NCBI GenBank assembly: GCA_964428015.1
Contig: CAYRWR010000050.1
Span: 1-25,245 of the forward strand
DNA length: 25,245 nt
Direction of reading: 5' to 3'
From: CAYRWR01 sp964428015
GTDB taxonomy: Bacteria > Spirochaetota > Brevinematia > Brevinematales > CAYRWR01
The position numbers were made by a program, and so were the translations under genes. Under the pieces are notes generated by a model. The model was given only the letters and a program-made list of their open reading frames with translations, made no database searches and was not told where the DNA came from. Positions 15,869-23,610 of the stretch are shown here, in pieces. How positions within the stretch are numbered: position 1 is the stretch's first letter; every line of letters begins with the position of its first letter.

Positions 15869-17485
15869 ATGGCTAATCTGGAAAAATTCAGGGTTCTGGG
15901 GATCTCAGAACCGATATTAGAATGCCTCGATAAAAAAGGTTTTGAAGAACCTACCGAGATACAGGAAAAAACTATCCCCCTGCTCCTCCAGGGAGCGGGA
16001 AATATCATCGGCCAGGCCCGTACCGGTACCGGTAAGACTGCCGCCTTTGGTATCCCATTGATACAGAATCTCAGTCCCGGCATGGGTCATGTGCAGGCAA
16101 TTATCCTGACCCCTACCCGTGAGCTGGCCCTGCAGGTAGCTGAGGAGATCCACTCTCTTTCACCCCAAAAAAAGCTCTCTATCGTAACTGTCTACGGCGG
16201 GCAGAGTATGAGCGAACAACTGCGCCGTCTGCATAAAGGCGCGGACATTGTAGTAGGGACTCCGGGCCGTGTGATCGATCACATCCAGCGTAAGAGTCTC
16301 AAGCTGGACGCGGTCCAGTACTTTATCCTGGATGAAGCCGATGAGATGCTCAACATGGGCTTCATAGATGATGTGGAACAGATCATGGCCCAGACTCCTG
16401 AGCACCGCCAGACTCTGCTGTTTTCAGCTACCATGCCCGACCATATACTGGGACTGGCCCGCCGGCATATGCCTGACTACGAACTGGTCAAGGTGACCCA
16501 AAATGAACTCACTACCCACCTCACTGACCAGATTTACTTTGAAGTGCGTTCTGAAGACCGTTTTGAAGCGTTATGCCGTATCATTGACGTGGAGCCGGAT
16601 TTCTACGGCCTGATCTTCTGCCGTACCAAGCTGGATGTGGATGACCTGTCCCGCCGTCTGCTGGATCGGGGCTACGATGCCGAGGCTCTGCACGGTGACA
16701 TCTCTCAGCACCAGAGAGAACGCATCATGGATAAATTTAAGCGTCAGCAGATCAATATTGTGGTGGCTACTGATGTGGCCGCCCGGGGTATCGATGTCAA
16801 CAATCTCACCCATGTCATCAACTACTCTCTGCCCCAGGACCCGGAAAGTTATGTGCACCGTATCGGACGTACCGGACGGGCCGGCAATGAGGGCACAGCT
16901 ATTACTTTTATCACACCTTCTGAATACCGTAAACTCCTGTTTATAGAACGGGTAGCCAAGACCAAGATACGCAAGGAAAAACTGCCCCAGGTGGATGAGA
17001 TCATCGCCTTTAAAAAACAGCGTATTCTGACAGATATCACGGGGATGTTCCAGGAGGAAGCCTCGGGGATCTTCCAGGAAATGGCGGAAAAAATCCTGGA
17101 GGATTTTGATAGCCGCGCCGCTCTATCCGGGATACTGCAGTATTTCTTTGAAGAAGACCTGGATGAGAAAAATTACCGTGAAATACGTGAAGTCCGGGAG
17201 ATGAGCCTGGATAAACGGGGTACCACCCGCCTGTTTGTTGCCAAAGGCAAGAAGCACGGTATGGGACCCAAGAGCCTGCTCAGCTTCATAGAACAGGAAG
17301 CCCATGTAGAAAAAGGGGTGATCCAGGACTTTACTATTCTGGAGGAATTTTCCTTTATCACCGTACCCTTCGCGGAAGCTGAGATCATCCTGCGCGCCTT
17401 TCAGGGTAAACAGGGCCAGCGGCCTATTGTCACCAAAGCCCGTGAAAAGGACCCTTCCCGTCCCCGTAAAGGCTACAACAAGTAG
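15869..17485 (+). CDS. DEAD-box RNA helicase with DbpA-type RNA-binding domain
   Basis: The 538-aa ATP-dependent RNA helicase probably acts in ribosome assembly or in unwinding structured RNA. Motifs in order: Q motif (EEPTEIQEKTIP), Walker A ARTGTGKT (50-57), PTRELA, VGTPGR, DEAD (155-158), SAT (186-188), ATDVAARGID and HRIGRTGRAG. A basic linker leads to a C-terminal DbpA-like RNA-binding domain (about 455-525; TTRLFVAKGKKHGMGPKSLL through FSFITVPFAEAE), and the tail is basic. CsdA/DeaD and DbpA both carry such a domain, so I give no symbol. The ATG has AGGAAG 9 bases upstream. It starts 26 bases after the NtrC-like gene, probably as the last member of that run; the next promoter lies immediately after its stop. 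Confidence 0.92.
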   Translation: MANLEKFRVLGISEPILECLDKKGFEEPTEIQEKTIPLLLQGAGNIIGQARTGTGKTAAFGIPLIQNLSPGMGHVQAIILTPTRELALQVAEEIHSLSPQKKLSIVTVYGGQSMSEQLRRLHKGADIVVGTPGRVIDHIQRKSLKLDAVQYFILDEADEMLNMGFIDDVEQIMAQTPEHRQTLLFSATMPDHILGLARRHMPDYELVKVTQNELTTHLTDQIYFEVRSEDRFEALCRIIDVEPDFYGLIFCRTKLDVDDLSRRLLDRGYDAEALHGDISQHQRERIMDKFKRQQINIVVATDVAARGIDVNNLTHVINYSLPQDPESYVHRIGRTGRAGNEGTAITFITPSEYRKLLFIERVAKTKIRKEKLPQVDEIIAFKKQRILTDITGMFQEEASGIFQEMAEKILEDFDSRAALSGILQYFFEEDLDEKNYREIREVREMSLDKRGTTRLFVAKGKKHGMGPKSLLSFIEQEAHVEKGVIQDFTILEEFSFITVPFAEAEIILRAFQGKQGQRPIVTKAREKDPSRPRKGYNK

Positions 17486-17491
17486 TCCTTG

Positions 17492-17520
17492 TTGACGTAA
17501 GCGTAATATGATTATAAAAT
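17492..17520 (+). promoter_or_regulatory. Sigma-70 promoter for glnS
   Basis: TTGACG (17492-17497) and TAAAAT (17515-17520) are separated by 17 bp, starting 6 bases after the helicase stop codon. glnS can therefore be transcribed independently of the upstream gene run. Confidence 0.65.
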
Positions 17521-17549
17521 AGTGAAACCTAAAAGCGGAGAATACTGAG

Positions 17550-19241
17550 ATGGCAGAAAACACCGAAAAAGAATCCCTGAATTTTATAGAACAGATCGTG
17601 GCTGATGATGTAAAGAGCGGCAAACACGGGGGTAAAGTAATCACCCGTTTCCCGCCCGAACCAAACGGTTATCTCCATATTGGTCACGCCAAAAGTATCT
17701 GTCTGAATTTCGGTATAGCCCAGAAATTCGGGGGACGCTGCCACCTGCGCTTTGACGACACCAACCCCGAAAAAGAAGAACAGGAATATATCGACGCTAT
17801 CAAGGATGATATACGCTGGCTGGGCTTTGACTGGGGAGATCATCTCTATTTTGCGTCTTCCTACTTCGACAAACTGTATGAATTTGCTGTCACTATGATA
17901 AAAAAAGGGCTGGCCTATGTAGACGACCTTACTGCTGAAGAAACCCGCCAGTACCGCGGTACCCTCACAGAACCAGGCAAAAACAGCCCCCACAGGGACC
18001 GCTCTATCGACGAGAACCTGCGCCTGTTTGAAGAGATGCGCTCCGGGAAGTACCCCGACGGGGCCAAGACCCTGAGGGCCCGTATCGATATGTCCCATCC
18101 TAATATCAATATGCGCGACCCGGTGATGTACCGTATCAAGCATGCTTCCCATCACCGTACCGGCGACAAGTGGTGCATTTATCCTTCATATGATTTTACC
18201 CATGGACAGAGTGACGCTCTGGAAAATATTACTCATTCCATCTGTACTCTGGAGTTTGAAGACCATCGCCCCCTCTATGACTGGTTTATTGAGCAGCTGG
18301 GTCTGTTTCCCTCACATCAGTACGAATTCGCCCGTCTCCAGCTCACCTATACCATGATGAGTAAAAGATATCTTCTCAAACTGGTCAAAGACGGAGTAGT
18401 ATCCGGCTGGGATGACCCCCGTATGCCCACCCTGGCAGGGATACGCCGCCGGGGATATCCCGCCCCTGCTATCCGCAATTTCGCGGACATGATAGGTGTA
18501 GCCAAAGCCAATTCCACGGTGGAATTCCAGATGCTGGAATACTCTCTGCGGGAATACCTCAATAACCACGCCAACCGCGCTATGGCAGTCCTGGACCCCT
18601 TGAAGGTAGTCATCACGGACTACCCCGCCGATAAAGTAGAGCTGATGGATGCTGAGAATAACCCGGAAGACCCCTCAGCCGGAAAGCGTACTGTACCCTT
18701 TTCCCGGGAAATCTACATTGAAAAAGAAGATTTTATGGAAGACGCTCCCCCCAAATATTTCCGCCTGTCTCCCGGAAAAGAAGTCCGTCTCAAACACGCC
18801 TATTATGTCACCTGTACCGAAGTCATCAAAGATGACCAGGGACATATCCTGGAAGTCCACTGCACCCATGACCCCAAGAGCCGGGGCGGCTGGACCGATG
18901 ACGGCCGTAAGGTCAAAGGGACCCTGCACTGGGTATCCATACATCACGCCAAACCGGCTGAAATCCGATTGTATGATCAACTGTTCACTAAAGAAAATCC
19001 TTTTGATGTGCCGGAAGGCCAGGATGTCACAGCTAATCTCAACCCTGATTCTCTCAAAGTAGTACAGGGCTGGGTCGAACCCGGTCTGGTCAAAGCGGCC
19101 CCTGAAGCCCACTTCCAGTTTTTAAGGCTGGGTTATTTTGTGACTGACCGTTATGACCACAGTCCCGAACACCCGGTTTTCAACCGCATCGTGGGTCTGA
19201 AGGACAGCTGGAATAAAAAACCGGAAAATCAAAAGTCATAA
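17550..19241 (+). CDS. glnS: Glutaminyl-tRNA synthetase
   Basis: The 563-aa class I synthetase charges tRNA-Gln with glutamine. Features: FPPEPNGYLHIGHAKS with HIGH at 43-46, RFDDTNPEKE, WCIYPSYDFTHGQSDALE, the KMSKS equivalent MSKR (about 270-273), GWDDPRMPTLAGIRRRGY, and a C-terminal beta-barrel anticodon-binding region (about 350-555). PEPNG rather than the GluRS-type PSPTG marks it as GlnRS, as does the beta-barrel C-terminus. Length matches the bacterial enzyme. Its presence implies that direct glutaminylation is available, at least alongside any amidotransferase route. It is flanked by its own promoter and by a strong terminator, so it is monocistronic. Confidence 0.96.
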   Translation: MAENTEKESLNFIEQIVADDVKSGKHGGKVITRFPPEPNGYLHIGHAKSICLNFGIAQKFGGRCHLRFDDTNPEKEEQEYIDAIKDDIRWLGFDWGDHLYFASSYFDKLYEFAVTMIKKGLAYVDDLTAEETRQYRGTLTEPGKNSPHRDRSIDENLRLFEEMRSGKYPDGAKTLRARIDMSHPNINMRDPVMYRIKHASHHRTGDKWCIYPSYDFTHGQSDALENITHSICTLEFEDHRPLYDWFIEQLGLFPSHQYEFARLQLTYTMMSKRYLLKLVKDGVVSGWDDPRMPTLAGIRRRGYPAPAIRNFADMIGVAKANSTVEFQMLEYSLREYLNNHANRAMAVLDPLKVVITDYPADKVELMDAENNPEDPSAGKRTVPFSREIYIEKEDFMEDAPPKYFRLSPGKEVRLKHAYYVTCTEVIKDDQGHILEVHCTHDPKSRGGWTDDGRKVKGTLHWVSIHHAKPAEIRLYDQLFTKENPFDVPEGQDVTANLNPDSLKVVQGWVEPGLVKAAPEAHFQFLRLGYFVTDRYDHSPEHPVFNRIVGLKDSWNKKPENQKS

Positions 19242-19249
19242 AAACGCAG

Positions 19250-19281
19250 GAGGCTGTCAGATAGACAGCCTCTTTTTTTTT
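19250..19281 (+). terminator. Intrinsic terminator of glnS
   Basis: A perfect 9-bp stem, GAGGCTGTC (19250-19258) and GACAGCCTC (19264-19272), with a 5-base loop is followed by nine T residues. It is a textbook Rho-independent terminator, 8 bases after the stop codon. The stem is identical to the one at 20033. Confidence 0.93.
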
Positions 19282-19349
19282 CCAGATTGTGAATAACATC
19301 TTCTCCAACTACTCACTGAACACTTAACTACAGAGTATTTCTGACAATA

Positions 19350-19486
19350 TTAATATGTTTTATCCAGATAATTTTAATATATACCACATTTATATGATAT
19401 TAATATAATATTTGCTCAACATAAAGTACATATTTAGTTAATATTATTTGTTAATTATGAATTTTATGTATACAATATGTTAATAT
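19350..19486 (+). repeat. Array of five TTAATAT boxes upstream of the barrel protein gene
   Basis: TTAATAT occurs at 19350-19356, 19374-19380, 19400-19406, 19438-19444 and 19480-19486 in a very AT-rich stretch. The first three are 24-26 bases apart. The fourth ends 3 bases before the -35 box and the fifth lies on the predicted transcript start. This layout resembles a set of operator sites, but AT-richness alone could produce some copies. Confidence 0.4.
19448..19476 (+). promoter_or_regulatory. Sigma-70 promoter for the barrel protein gene
   Basis: TTGTTA (19448-19453) and TACAAT (19471-19476) are separated by 17 bp. The predicted transcript start, near 19483, is followed by AGGAGG (19490-19495). 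The surrounding AT-richness makes chance matches more likely here than elsewhere. Confidence 0.5.
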
Positions 19487-19501
19487 TTTAGGAGGTTTTA
19501 G

Positions 19502-20011
19502 ATGAAAAAAGTGTTGTTTATGGTAATCCTATTGGGTTTAGTTGGTGTAAGCAGTGTATACTGTCAGGAAGAAGCTCCAGTTAAAAAAACTGCTATTGGT
19601 TTTAATCTGGGCGACCTGATCTTTCCAGGACAGATAAACTATAACACAGGCTTTCTCACTATTAGTGCTGAGTATTCTATAGCGAGAAAATTCTCGGTCT
19701 ATATGCCTTTAAGTTACCATTCCGAGTCTATCGGTGGAGGATACTCTATCTCTATTATTAAGCTGGAGCTGCACCCCCGTCTCTACCTGGTCGGAGGAGA
19801 TCTGAAAGGATTATTTCTGGCACCTTATATTGGTATGATGCGGATGACGGTGCTTAACATGTCTGCTACCACACTTATTTTCGGGGGAGACCTGGGCTTT
19901 AAGTTAGCTTTAGGAAATATAGTTTTCGCAGAAATACATGCTGGTTACGGTTATTCACCTGATGCAGGCAGTGGAATCATTTCTGCTTTGACCCTGGGTG
20001 TACTGCTGTAA
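19502..20011 (+). CDS. Small exported outer-membrane-like beta-barrel protein
   Basis: The 169-aa product has a signal peptide (MKKVLFMVILLGLVGVSSVYC, cleavage near residue 20-21, before QEEAPVKK). The mature part is made of alternating polar and hydrophobic segments rich in Gly, Tyr and Ser (FNLGDLIFPGQINYNTGF, ISAEYSIARKFSVYMPLSY, LKGLFLAPYIGMMRM, AEIHAGYGYSPDAGSG), as in eight-stranded OmpA-like barrels. I do not recognise a specific family. ATG follows AGGAGG at a 6-base spacing. It is a single-gene unit with its own promoter and a strong terminator at 20033. A surface or outer-membrane location is inferred from the pattern only; the cysteine at the end of the signal could alternatively be a weak lipobox. 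Confidence 0.65.
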   Translation: MKKVLFMVILLGLVGVSSVYCQEEAPVKKTAIGFNLGDLIFPGQINYNTGFLTISAEYSIARKFSVYMPLSYHSESIGGGYSISIIKLELHPRLYLVGGDLKGLFLAPYIGMMRMTVLNMSATTLIFGGDLGFKLALGNIVFAEIHAGYGYSPDAGSGIISALTLGVLL

Positions 20012-20032
20012 TTCTTATAAATCATTCACGAT

Positions 20033-20061
20033 GAGGCTGTCATAATGACAGCCTCTTTTTT
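20033..20061 (+). terminator. Intrinsic terminator after the barrel protein gene
   Basis: A 10-bp perfect stem, GAGGCTGTCA (20033-20042) and TGACAGCCTC (20046-20055), with a TAA loop is followed by six T residues. Nine stem base pairs are identical to the glnS terminator. Confidence 0.9.
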
Positions 20062-20149
20062 ATGATCTTCCATTGATACAGCAGACTTTTCCATAAAGAC
20101 CGATGTAACCATAATCCCACAGGCCGGTTTGATCTCAGTCTGTTTTCAT

Positions 20150-20178
20150 TTGCAATGCCGGGTTATATGTGTTACTGT
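20150..20178 (+). promoter_or_regulatory. Candidate promoter for the glycan-binding-like protein gene
   Basis: TTGCAA (20150-20155) and TACTGT (20173-20178) are separated by 17 bp, 30 bases upstream of the ATG. An alternative -10, TATATT, overlaps the end. The -10 is weak, so confidence is limited. Nothing else is evident in 20062-20149. Confidence 0.4.
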
Positions 20179-20208
20179 ATATTAAATAAAATCCTGAGAG
20201 TAGACATT

Positions 20209-21615
20209 ATGAAGAAAATATTGTTGACCCTGGCTCTCCTGGCGGGCAGCACCCTGTTGTGGAGCAACGGCAGCCCCATTTCAGAATCATCCGGTATTGC
20301 TACCGGTAATTCCTTTTCCCTCGCCCACAGCGATGTAGATATCAAAAAAGAGACTATTATTATCCACATCGAAGTCAACGACGATCTATCCGGCGTAGCC
20401 TGGGTGGATGTGAAATACCACATGTTCAACCCTGGCCCGGCGGTACGGGTACCCATGGCTTTCCCGGTTGATTATTACCACTTCGAGGGAGAAACTCAAA
20501 ATGAAGCAGATTTCCCGGTAATGGAATTCTACCTGGCGGACAGTGAGGACAATCACTATGACTACCAGGAAGTGGAAGGCGACCAGGTGCTGATCCCCGA
20601 ACCCTCAAAGTGGCATATCGATTCCGGGATGGGGAACCAGGAGAAAGTGTGGTATAAAGCCGTACTGCAGATCCCCGCTAAACAGGAATACACCCTGAAC
20701 ATACAGTATAGCGTCAAACTCAGCCATTCAGACTGGGAATATTCCGGGAGCAGCCTGCCCTACTATTCCGACCGGGTCTTCCTGTACGACCTGTCTCCCG
20801 CGCAAAACTGGGGTGACGGAGTCATAGATGACCTGGAAGTAGTCATTATCTACCCTCAATTCAGCCAAACCGGGCTTAATCTCCGCAGCAACACACTTCC
20901 CGGGACGGAATTAAAACCAGGGAGTTCCCTGTACAGGAAAATGAAGGATAATCTGGAAGAATATACCCCAAGCTACTTTAACTTCATCCTGATGCATCAA
21001 ACAGGCTATGATTGTGCTTATGGGGATCCCATTGCCCTCTATTTTGACGTTTCCGGCATAACCATGCAGCATTTTGTCCTGGAAAGGGCTTATACCCCTG
21101 GGTCTGATGATAAAATCAAGGCCAGCTCCACCCTAGCACCCCAGGGAGCAAACACATACTCCACCGATAACCTGTTTGACCAGGACCCTGCCACCGCCTG
21201 GGTAGAGGGTGCCGAAGGGACCGGGGAGGGAGTCACCATCACCTGTAAATTCAAGTACCCCATCCCCCTGGTAGGCCTGGGGGTGCTGAACGGCTATACC
21301 AAGAGCGCCTATATATATGAGATCAACGGCTATGTCACCCTGCTCAAGGTGGAAGCCTGGGGGCATAACAGCGAAGGTGCCCCCCGCAAATTTGAAAATG
21401 AATATGAACTGGACGCGCCGGAGTATGCGGGGTTTAGTCCTGATTTCTACTACACCTATGTGCAATACCTGGACGGCATCTTTGCCGACACCTACCCGCC
21501 CATACAGGTAGACCAGCTCCGGCTGACCATATTGAATGGAGTGGGCGGAAGTAAATATGATGATATCTGTATTTCAGAACTCTATCTGATACAGCAGCCT
21601 AACTACGATTATTAA
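20209..21615 (+). CDS. Exported protein with C-terminal discoidin-like / NADase-type glycan-binding domain
   Basis: The 468-aa product begins with a signal peptide (MKKILLTLALLAGSTLLWS). Residues about 25-290 form a beta-rich domain (IIIHIEVNDDLSGVAWVDV through WGDGVIDDLEVVIIYPQF) that loosely resembles DUF4424-type periplasmic proteins. From about 302 a discoidin-like domain is clear: KIKASSTLAPQGANTYSTDN, then LFDQDPATAWVEGAEGTGEG, a galactose-binding-type fold known as the NADase-type glycan-binding domain. No enzyme domain accompanies it, so binding to a glycan or surface is the likely role. The in-frame codon at 20155 is rejected as the start because it would put 18 residues ahead of the signal peptide. 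It has its own candidate promoter and converges on the next gene. Confidence 0.7.
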   Translation: MKKILLTLALLAGSTLLWSNGSPISESSGIATGNSFSLAHSDVDIKKETIIIHIEVNDDLSGVAWVDVKYHMFNPGPAVRVPMAFPVDYYHFEGETQNEADFPVMEFYLADSEDNHYDYQEVEGDQVLIPEPSKWHIDSGMGNQEKVWYKAVLQIPAKQEYTLNIQYSVKLSHSDWEYSGSSLPYYSDRVFLYDLSPAQNWGDGVIDDLEVVIIYPQFSQTGLNLRSNTLPGTELKPGSSLYRKMKDNLEEYTPSYFNFILMHQTGYDCAYGDPIALYFDVSGITMQHFVLERAYTPGSDDKIKASSTLAPQGANTYSTDNLFDQDPATAWVEGAEGTGEGVTITCKFKYPIPLVGLGVLNGYTKSAYIYEINGYVTLLKVEAWGHNSEGAPRKFENEYELDAPEYAGFSPDFYYTYVQYLDGIFADTYPPIQVDQLRLTILNGVGGSKYDDICISELYLIQQPNYDY

Positions 21616-21631
21616 CTACCCGGGGAAAGAG

Positions 21632-21658
21632 GTGTCCCTGTCTTTCCATGGGGGACAC
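21632..21658. terminator. Possible hairpin between convergent genes
   Basis: GTGTCCC (21632-21638) pairs with GGGACAC (21652-21658); a competing stem (GGAAAGA with TCTTTCC) overlaps it. No T-tract follows on either strand, so it is at best a weak bidirectional terminator between the converging genes. Confidence 0.3.
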
Positions 21659-21687
21659 GGTAGTATCGCAAATTTATCCGATTGGCC

Positions 21688-22044
21688 TTACTCCGCTTTT
21701 TCCCATACTGTGAAGGCGTTATTTTCCGTGCACTGCATAGCTGCTATCACTGCTTCATTATCAAAGCCGGCCAGCCCCTGCAGCAGGGACAGGAGATCCT
21801 GTTCTCCCGGACAACCCTGAGGTATCATGATCAGCCCTTTGACGAAAAGCATCAACCAGAACACGTCATCATCCCAGGGGCCCTGATCGGTGGTGATGAT
21901 ACTGACCTTCCTGAGGTCAGCCAGAGAGTGAGTTTCTGTGTTCTGATTCTTATAGGTGAGGGTTATTTCAGCCGGGCTGACCTGTATATGGTCCAGGAAA
22001 CGCGCCGCGGCTTTGAAATCTTCCAGTAGATTATCATCAGACAT
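21688..22044 (-). CDS. Conserved small protein of unknown function
   Basis: The 118-aa cytosolic product has no signal peptide. It matches, from memory, a widespread uncharacterised bacterial family with the pattern DLrxVxIxTTDxGPxxxDVFW, then IPQGCPGEQDLLSLLQ, GFDNEAVIAAM and a terminal FxxWE. Here these are DLRKVSIITTDQGPWDDDVFW and GFDNEAVIAAMQCTENNAF. The start at 22042-22044 has AAAGGAG 7 bases upstream; an upstream extension to 22113 has no such support. It lies on the minus strand, 157 bases after the beta-helix lipoprotein gene, and converges with the exported protein gene. No function is known to me. Confidence 0.7.
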   Translation of the reverse strand: MSDDNLLEDFKAAARFLDHIQVSPAEITLTYKNQNTETHSLADLRKVSIITTDQGPWDDDVFWLMLFVKGLIMIPQGCPGEQDLLSLLQGLAGFDNEAVIAAMQCTENNAFTVWEKAE

Positions 22045-22201
22045 AATATTACTCCTTTCAGATAATAAAGCATTCCCCCGGTAGGGGGTATGACTCCCTC
22101 CAGAGATATCCATACTCGTAACCGGAACATCCGGACTAGTTCCCAGGAAAAGAGGACTACATCCTTGTGAATACTTTTATTTTTTCATCAATTCTGTCTG
22201 A

Positions 22202-23494
22202 TTAGTTGGTATTAGAAGGTAGATTAGACAGAAAGCTGACATTATTAAGAGAGAATGAAGAAGCAATGATTATTTTAATACCATAAGGGTTATTGTACTG
22301 TATTACATCCTGATTAAGACTGCCTGATGAATTATCCAGATACAGACCGCCGCAATTTATATTGTTGCTTACTATATAGTTTTTATAAAACACAAATGGG
22401 ACATACCTAAACCAAATTGCACCATATCCGGAGCTTAGGCTATAATTGTTGATGAAGGTATTATTACTGAAGTGATAAATATTGGTCGCGGTACTTAATC
22501 CAATTATAGATAGTGCGGAGCCGTCTGAAGCGCAGCTGTTATTTCTGAAGATATTGGAGATAAAGTCTCCTGAACTTTGCAGATAATGGATAGCTCCTCC
22601 CAGGGATCCAGGATGATGGTTGTCTTCAAACAGATTTAGTATCAGATCTACATCCGACCGCTCCGCGTGCAGTGCCCCTCCCAGGTTGCTGGTATTGGTG
22701 TTAGAGATAAACCGGCACGCGATGATATTGATATTACTGCAGTATTTCATATTGACGGCTCCACCCCGGGTAGTGCTGAGGTTATGGAAAAACAAAAACC
22801 TCTCTAAATTTATGTTAGTGGCATATTCCAGGTAAAAAGAGCGCTGAGAAAATGCCATATCCATTATTGTATATTGTGTGTGGCTGCTAAAGTCATGGTT
22901 CCATCCACCGGATAGAGTCAGGTTTTTTTTATTACTGAGGATGATCCCCCCTATGGCTTCCACATTGACCCCGTTGCCGGGACTGAAGACCGTGTTGTTA
23001 ATCTTTATAAGATGATAATTAGATGCTACAGATCTGCTAATAGCCGCCGGGATACTTTTCATAGGGAAGGTCCGGGTACCGATATTGTTATCATCACCGT
23101 CGGAACTCACATGGATTAGATATTCTACAGTACAGGTAAAAGAGACACTGCCGGTCTCGCCGTTATCCCCATAGGCATAGATCGTGATGAGGTTATTGCC
23201 TTCCTGTAACATCAGCGTATTTGACCAGTTTTCTATCCCCAAGGCACTTAAGGTTAATGTCCCCATGGTATTATTTACGGACATTACAATGTTAGTAACT
23301 GTAAAATTACTGCCTATACTGCTGGTCCCGTATACAAAGACCTGAGGCTTGTTGGTATAATAATTCATTCCAGATACATGGCTGAGTAGTCCTATCTGAG
23401 GTGAATAGACCTGATCCTTCCATTTCAAATCGAGAACATTTGTACATGAAGAAAAAAAAAGTAACATGATTATGAACAGAGCGCTTTTTTGCAT
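22202..23494 (-). CDS. Lipoprotein with right-handed parallel beta-helix
   Basis: The 430-aa product has a lipoprotein signal (MQKSALFIIMLLFFSSCTN; lipobox FSSC, Cys about 17). Residues about 30-125 look like a beta-sandwich (LMLQEGNNLITIYAYGDNG). HVSSDGDDNNIGTRTFPMKS (about 128-147) is the entry motif of DUF1565/parallel beta-helix proteins. The remainder consists of 20-25-residue coils with Asn ladders and repeated RFISNTNTSNLGGALHAE and FRNNSCASDGSALSI patterns. Such helices often bind or modify polysaccharides, but no catalytic residues can be assigned, so an adhesive or structural surface role is equally possible. ATG is preceded by AAGGAG at 9 bases. It is more AT-rich than the helicase-glnS segment. 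Confidence 0.75.
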   Translation of the reverse strand: MQKSALFIIMLLFFSSCTNVLDLKWKDQVYSPQIGLLSHVSGMNYYTNKPQVFVYGTSSIGSNFTVTNIVMSVNNTMGTLTLSALGIENWSNTLMLQEGNNLITIYAYGDNGETGSVSFTCTVEYLIHVSSDGDDNNIGTRTFPMKSIPAAISRSVASNYHLIKINNTVFSPGNGVNVEAIGGIILSNKKNLTLSGGWNHDFSSHTQYTIMDMAFSQRSFYLEYATNINLERFLFFHNLSTTRGGAVNMKYCSNINIIACRFISNTNTSNLGGALHAERSDVDLILNLFEDNHHPGSLGGAIHYLQSSGDFISNIFRNNSCASDGSALSIIGLSTATNIYHFSNNTFINNYSLSSGYGAIWFRYVPFVFYKNYIVSNNINCGGLYLDNSSGSLNQDVIQYNNPYGIKIIIASSFSLNNVSFLSNLPSNTN

Positions 23495-23525
23495 TATGGA
23501 GTACTCCTTTTTTACTAATTAAGTA

Positions 23526-23554
23526 ATATTAATCCAAAATGGTAAAAACCACAA
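23526..23554 (-). promoter_or_regulatory. Candidate promoter for the beta-helix lipoprotein gene
   Basis: On the minus strand TTGTGG (23549-23554) and TAATAT (23526-23531) are separated by 17 bp, 31 bases upstream of the ATG. The -10 lies within a TTAATAT heptamer like those at 19350-19486. AT-rich context limits confidence. Confidence 0.4.
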
Positions 23555-23610
23555 AAATTAATAAAAATTAACTCCATTTTCTCAAATAATATAGGAAAAT
23601 CTATGATCTT

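Noticed and set aside
17529..18155. 208-codon open frame on the minus strand opposite glnS
   Set aside because: It is a shadow of the GlnRS catalytic domain, including the HIGH region.
10710..20208. Sigma-54 promoters for the NtrC-like regulator
   Set aside because: No TGGCAC-N5-TTGCW pair was noticed in the intergenic regions inspected by eye; the visible promoters are sigma-70-like.
22122..22134. CCGGA-ACA-TCCGG hairpin between the beta-helix gene and the small conserved gene
   Set aside because: The stem is only five base pairs with no T-tract; it is too weak to call as a terminator.
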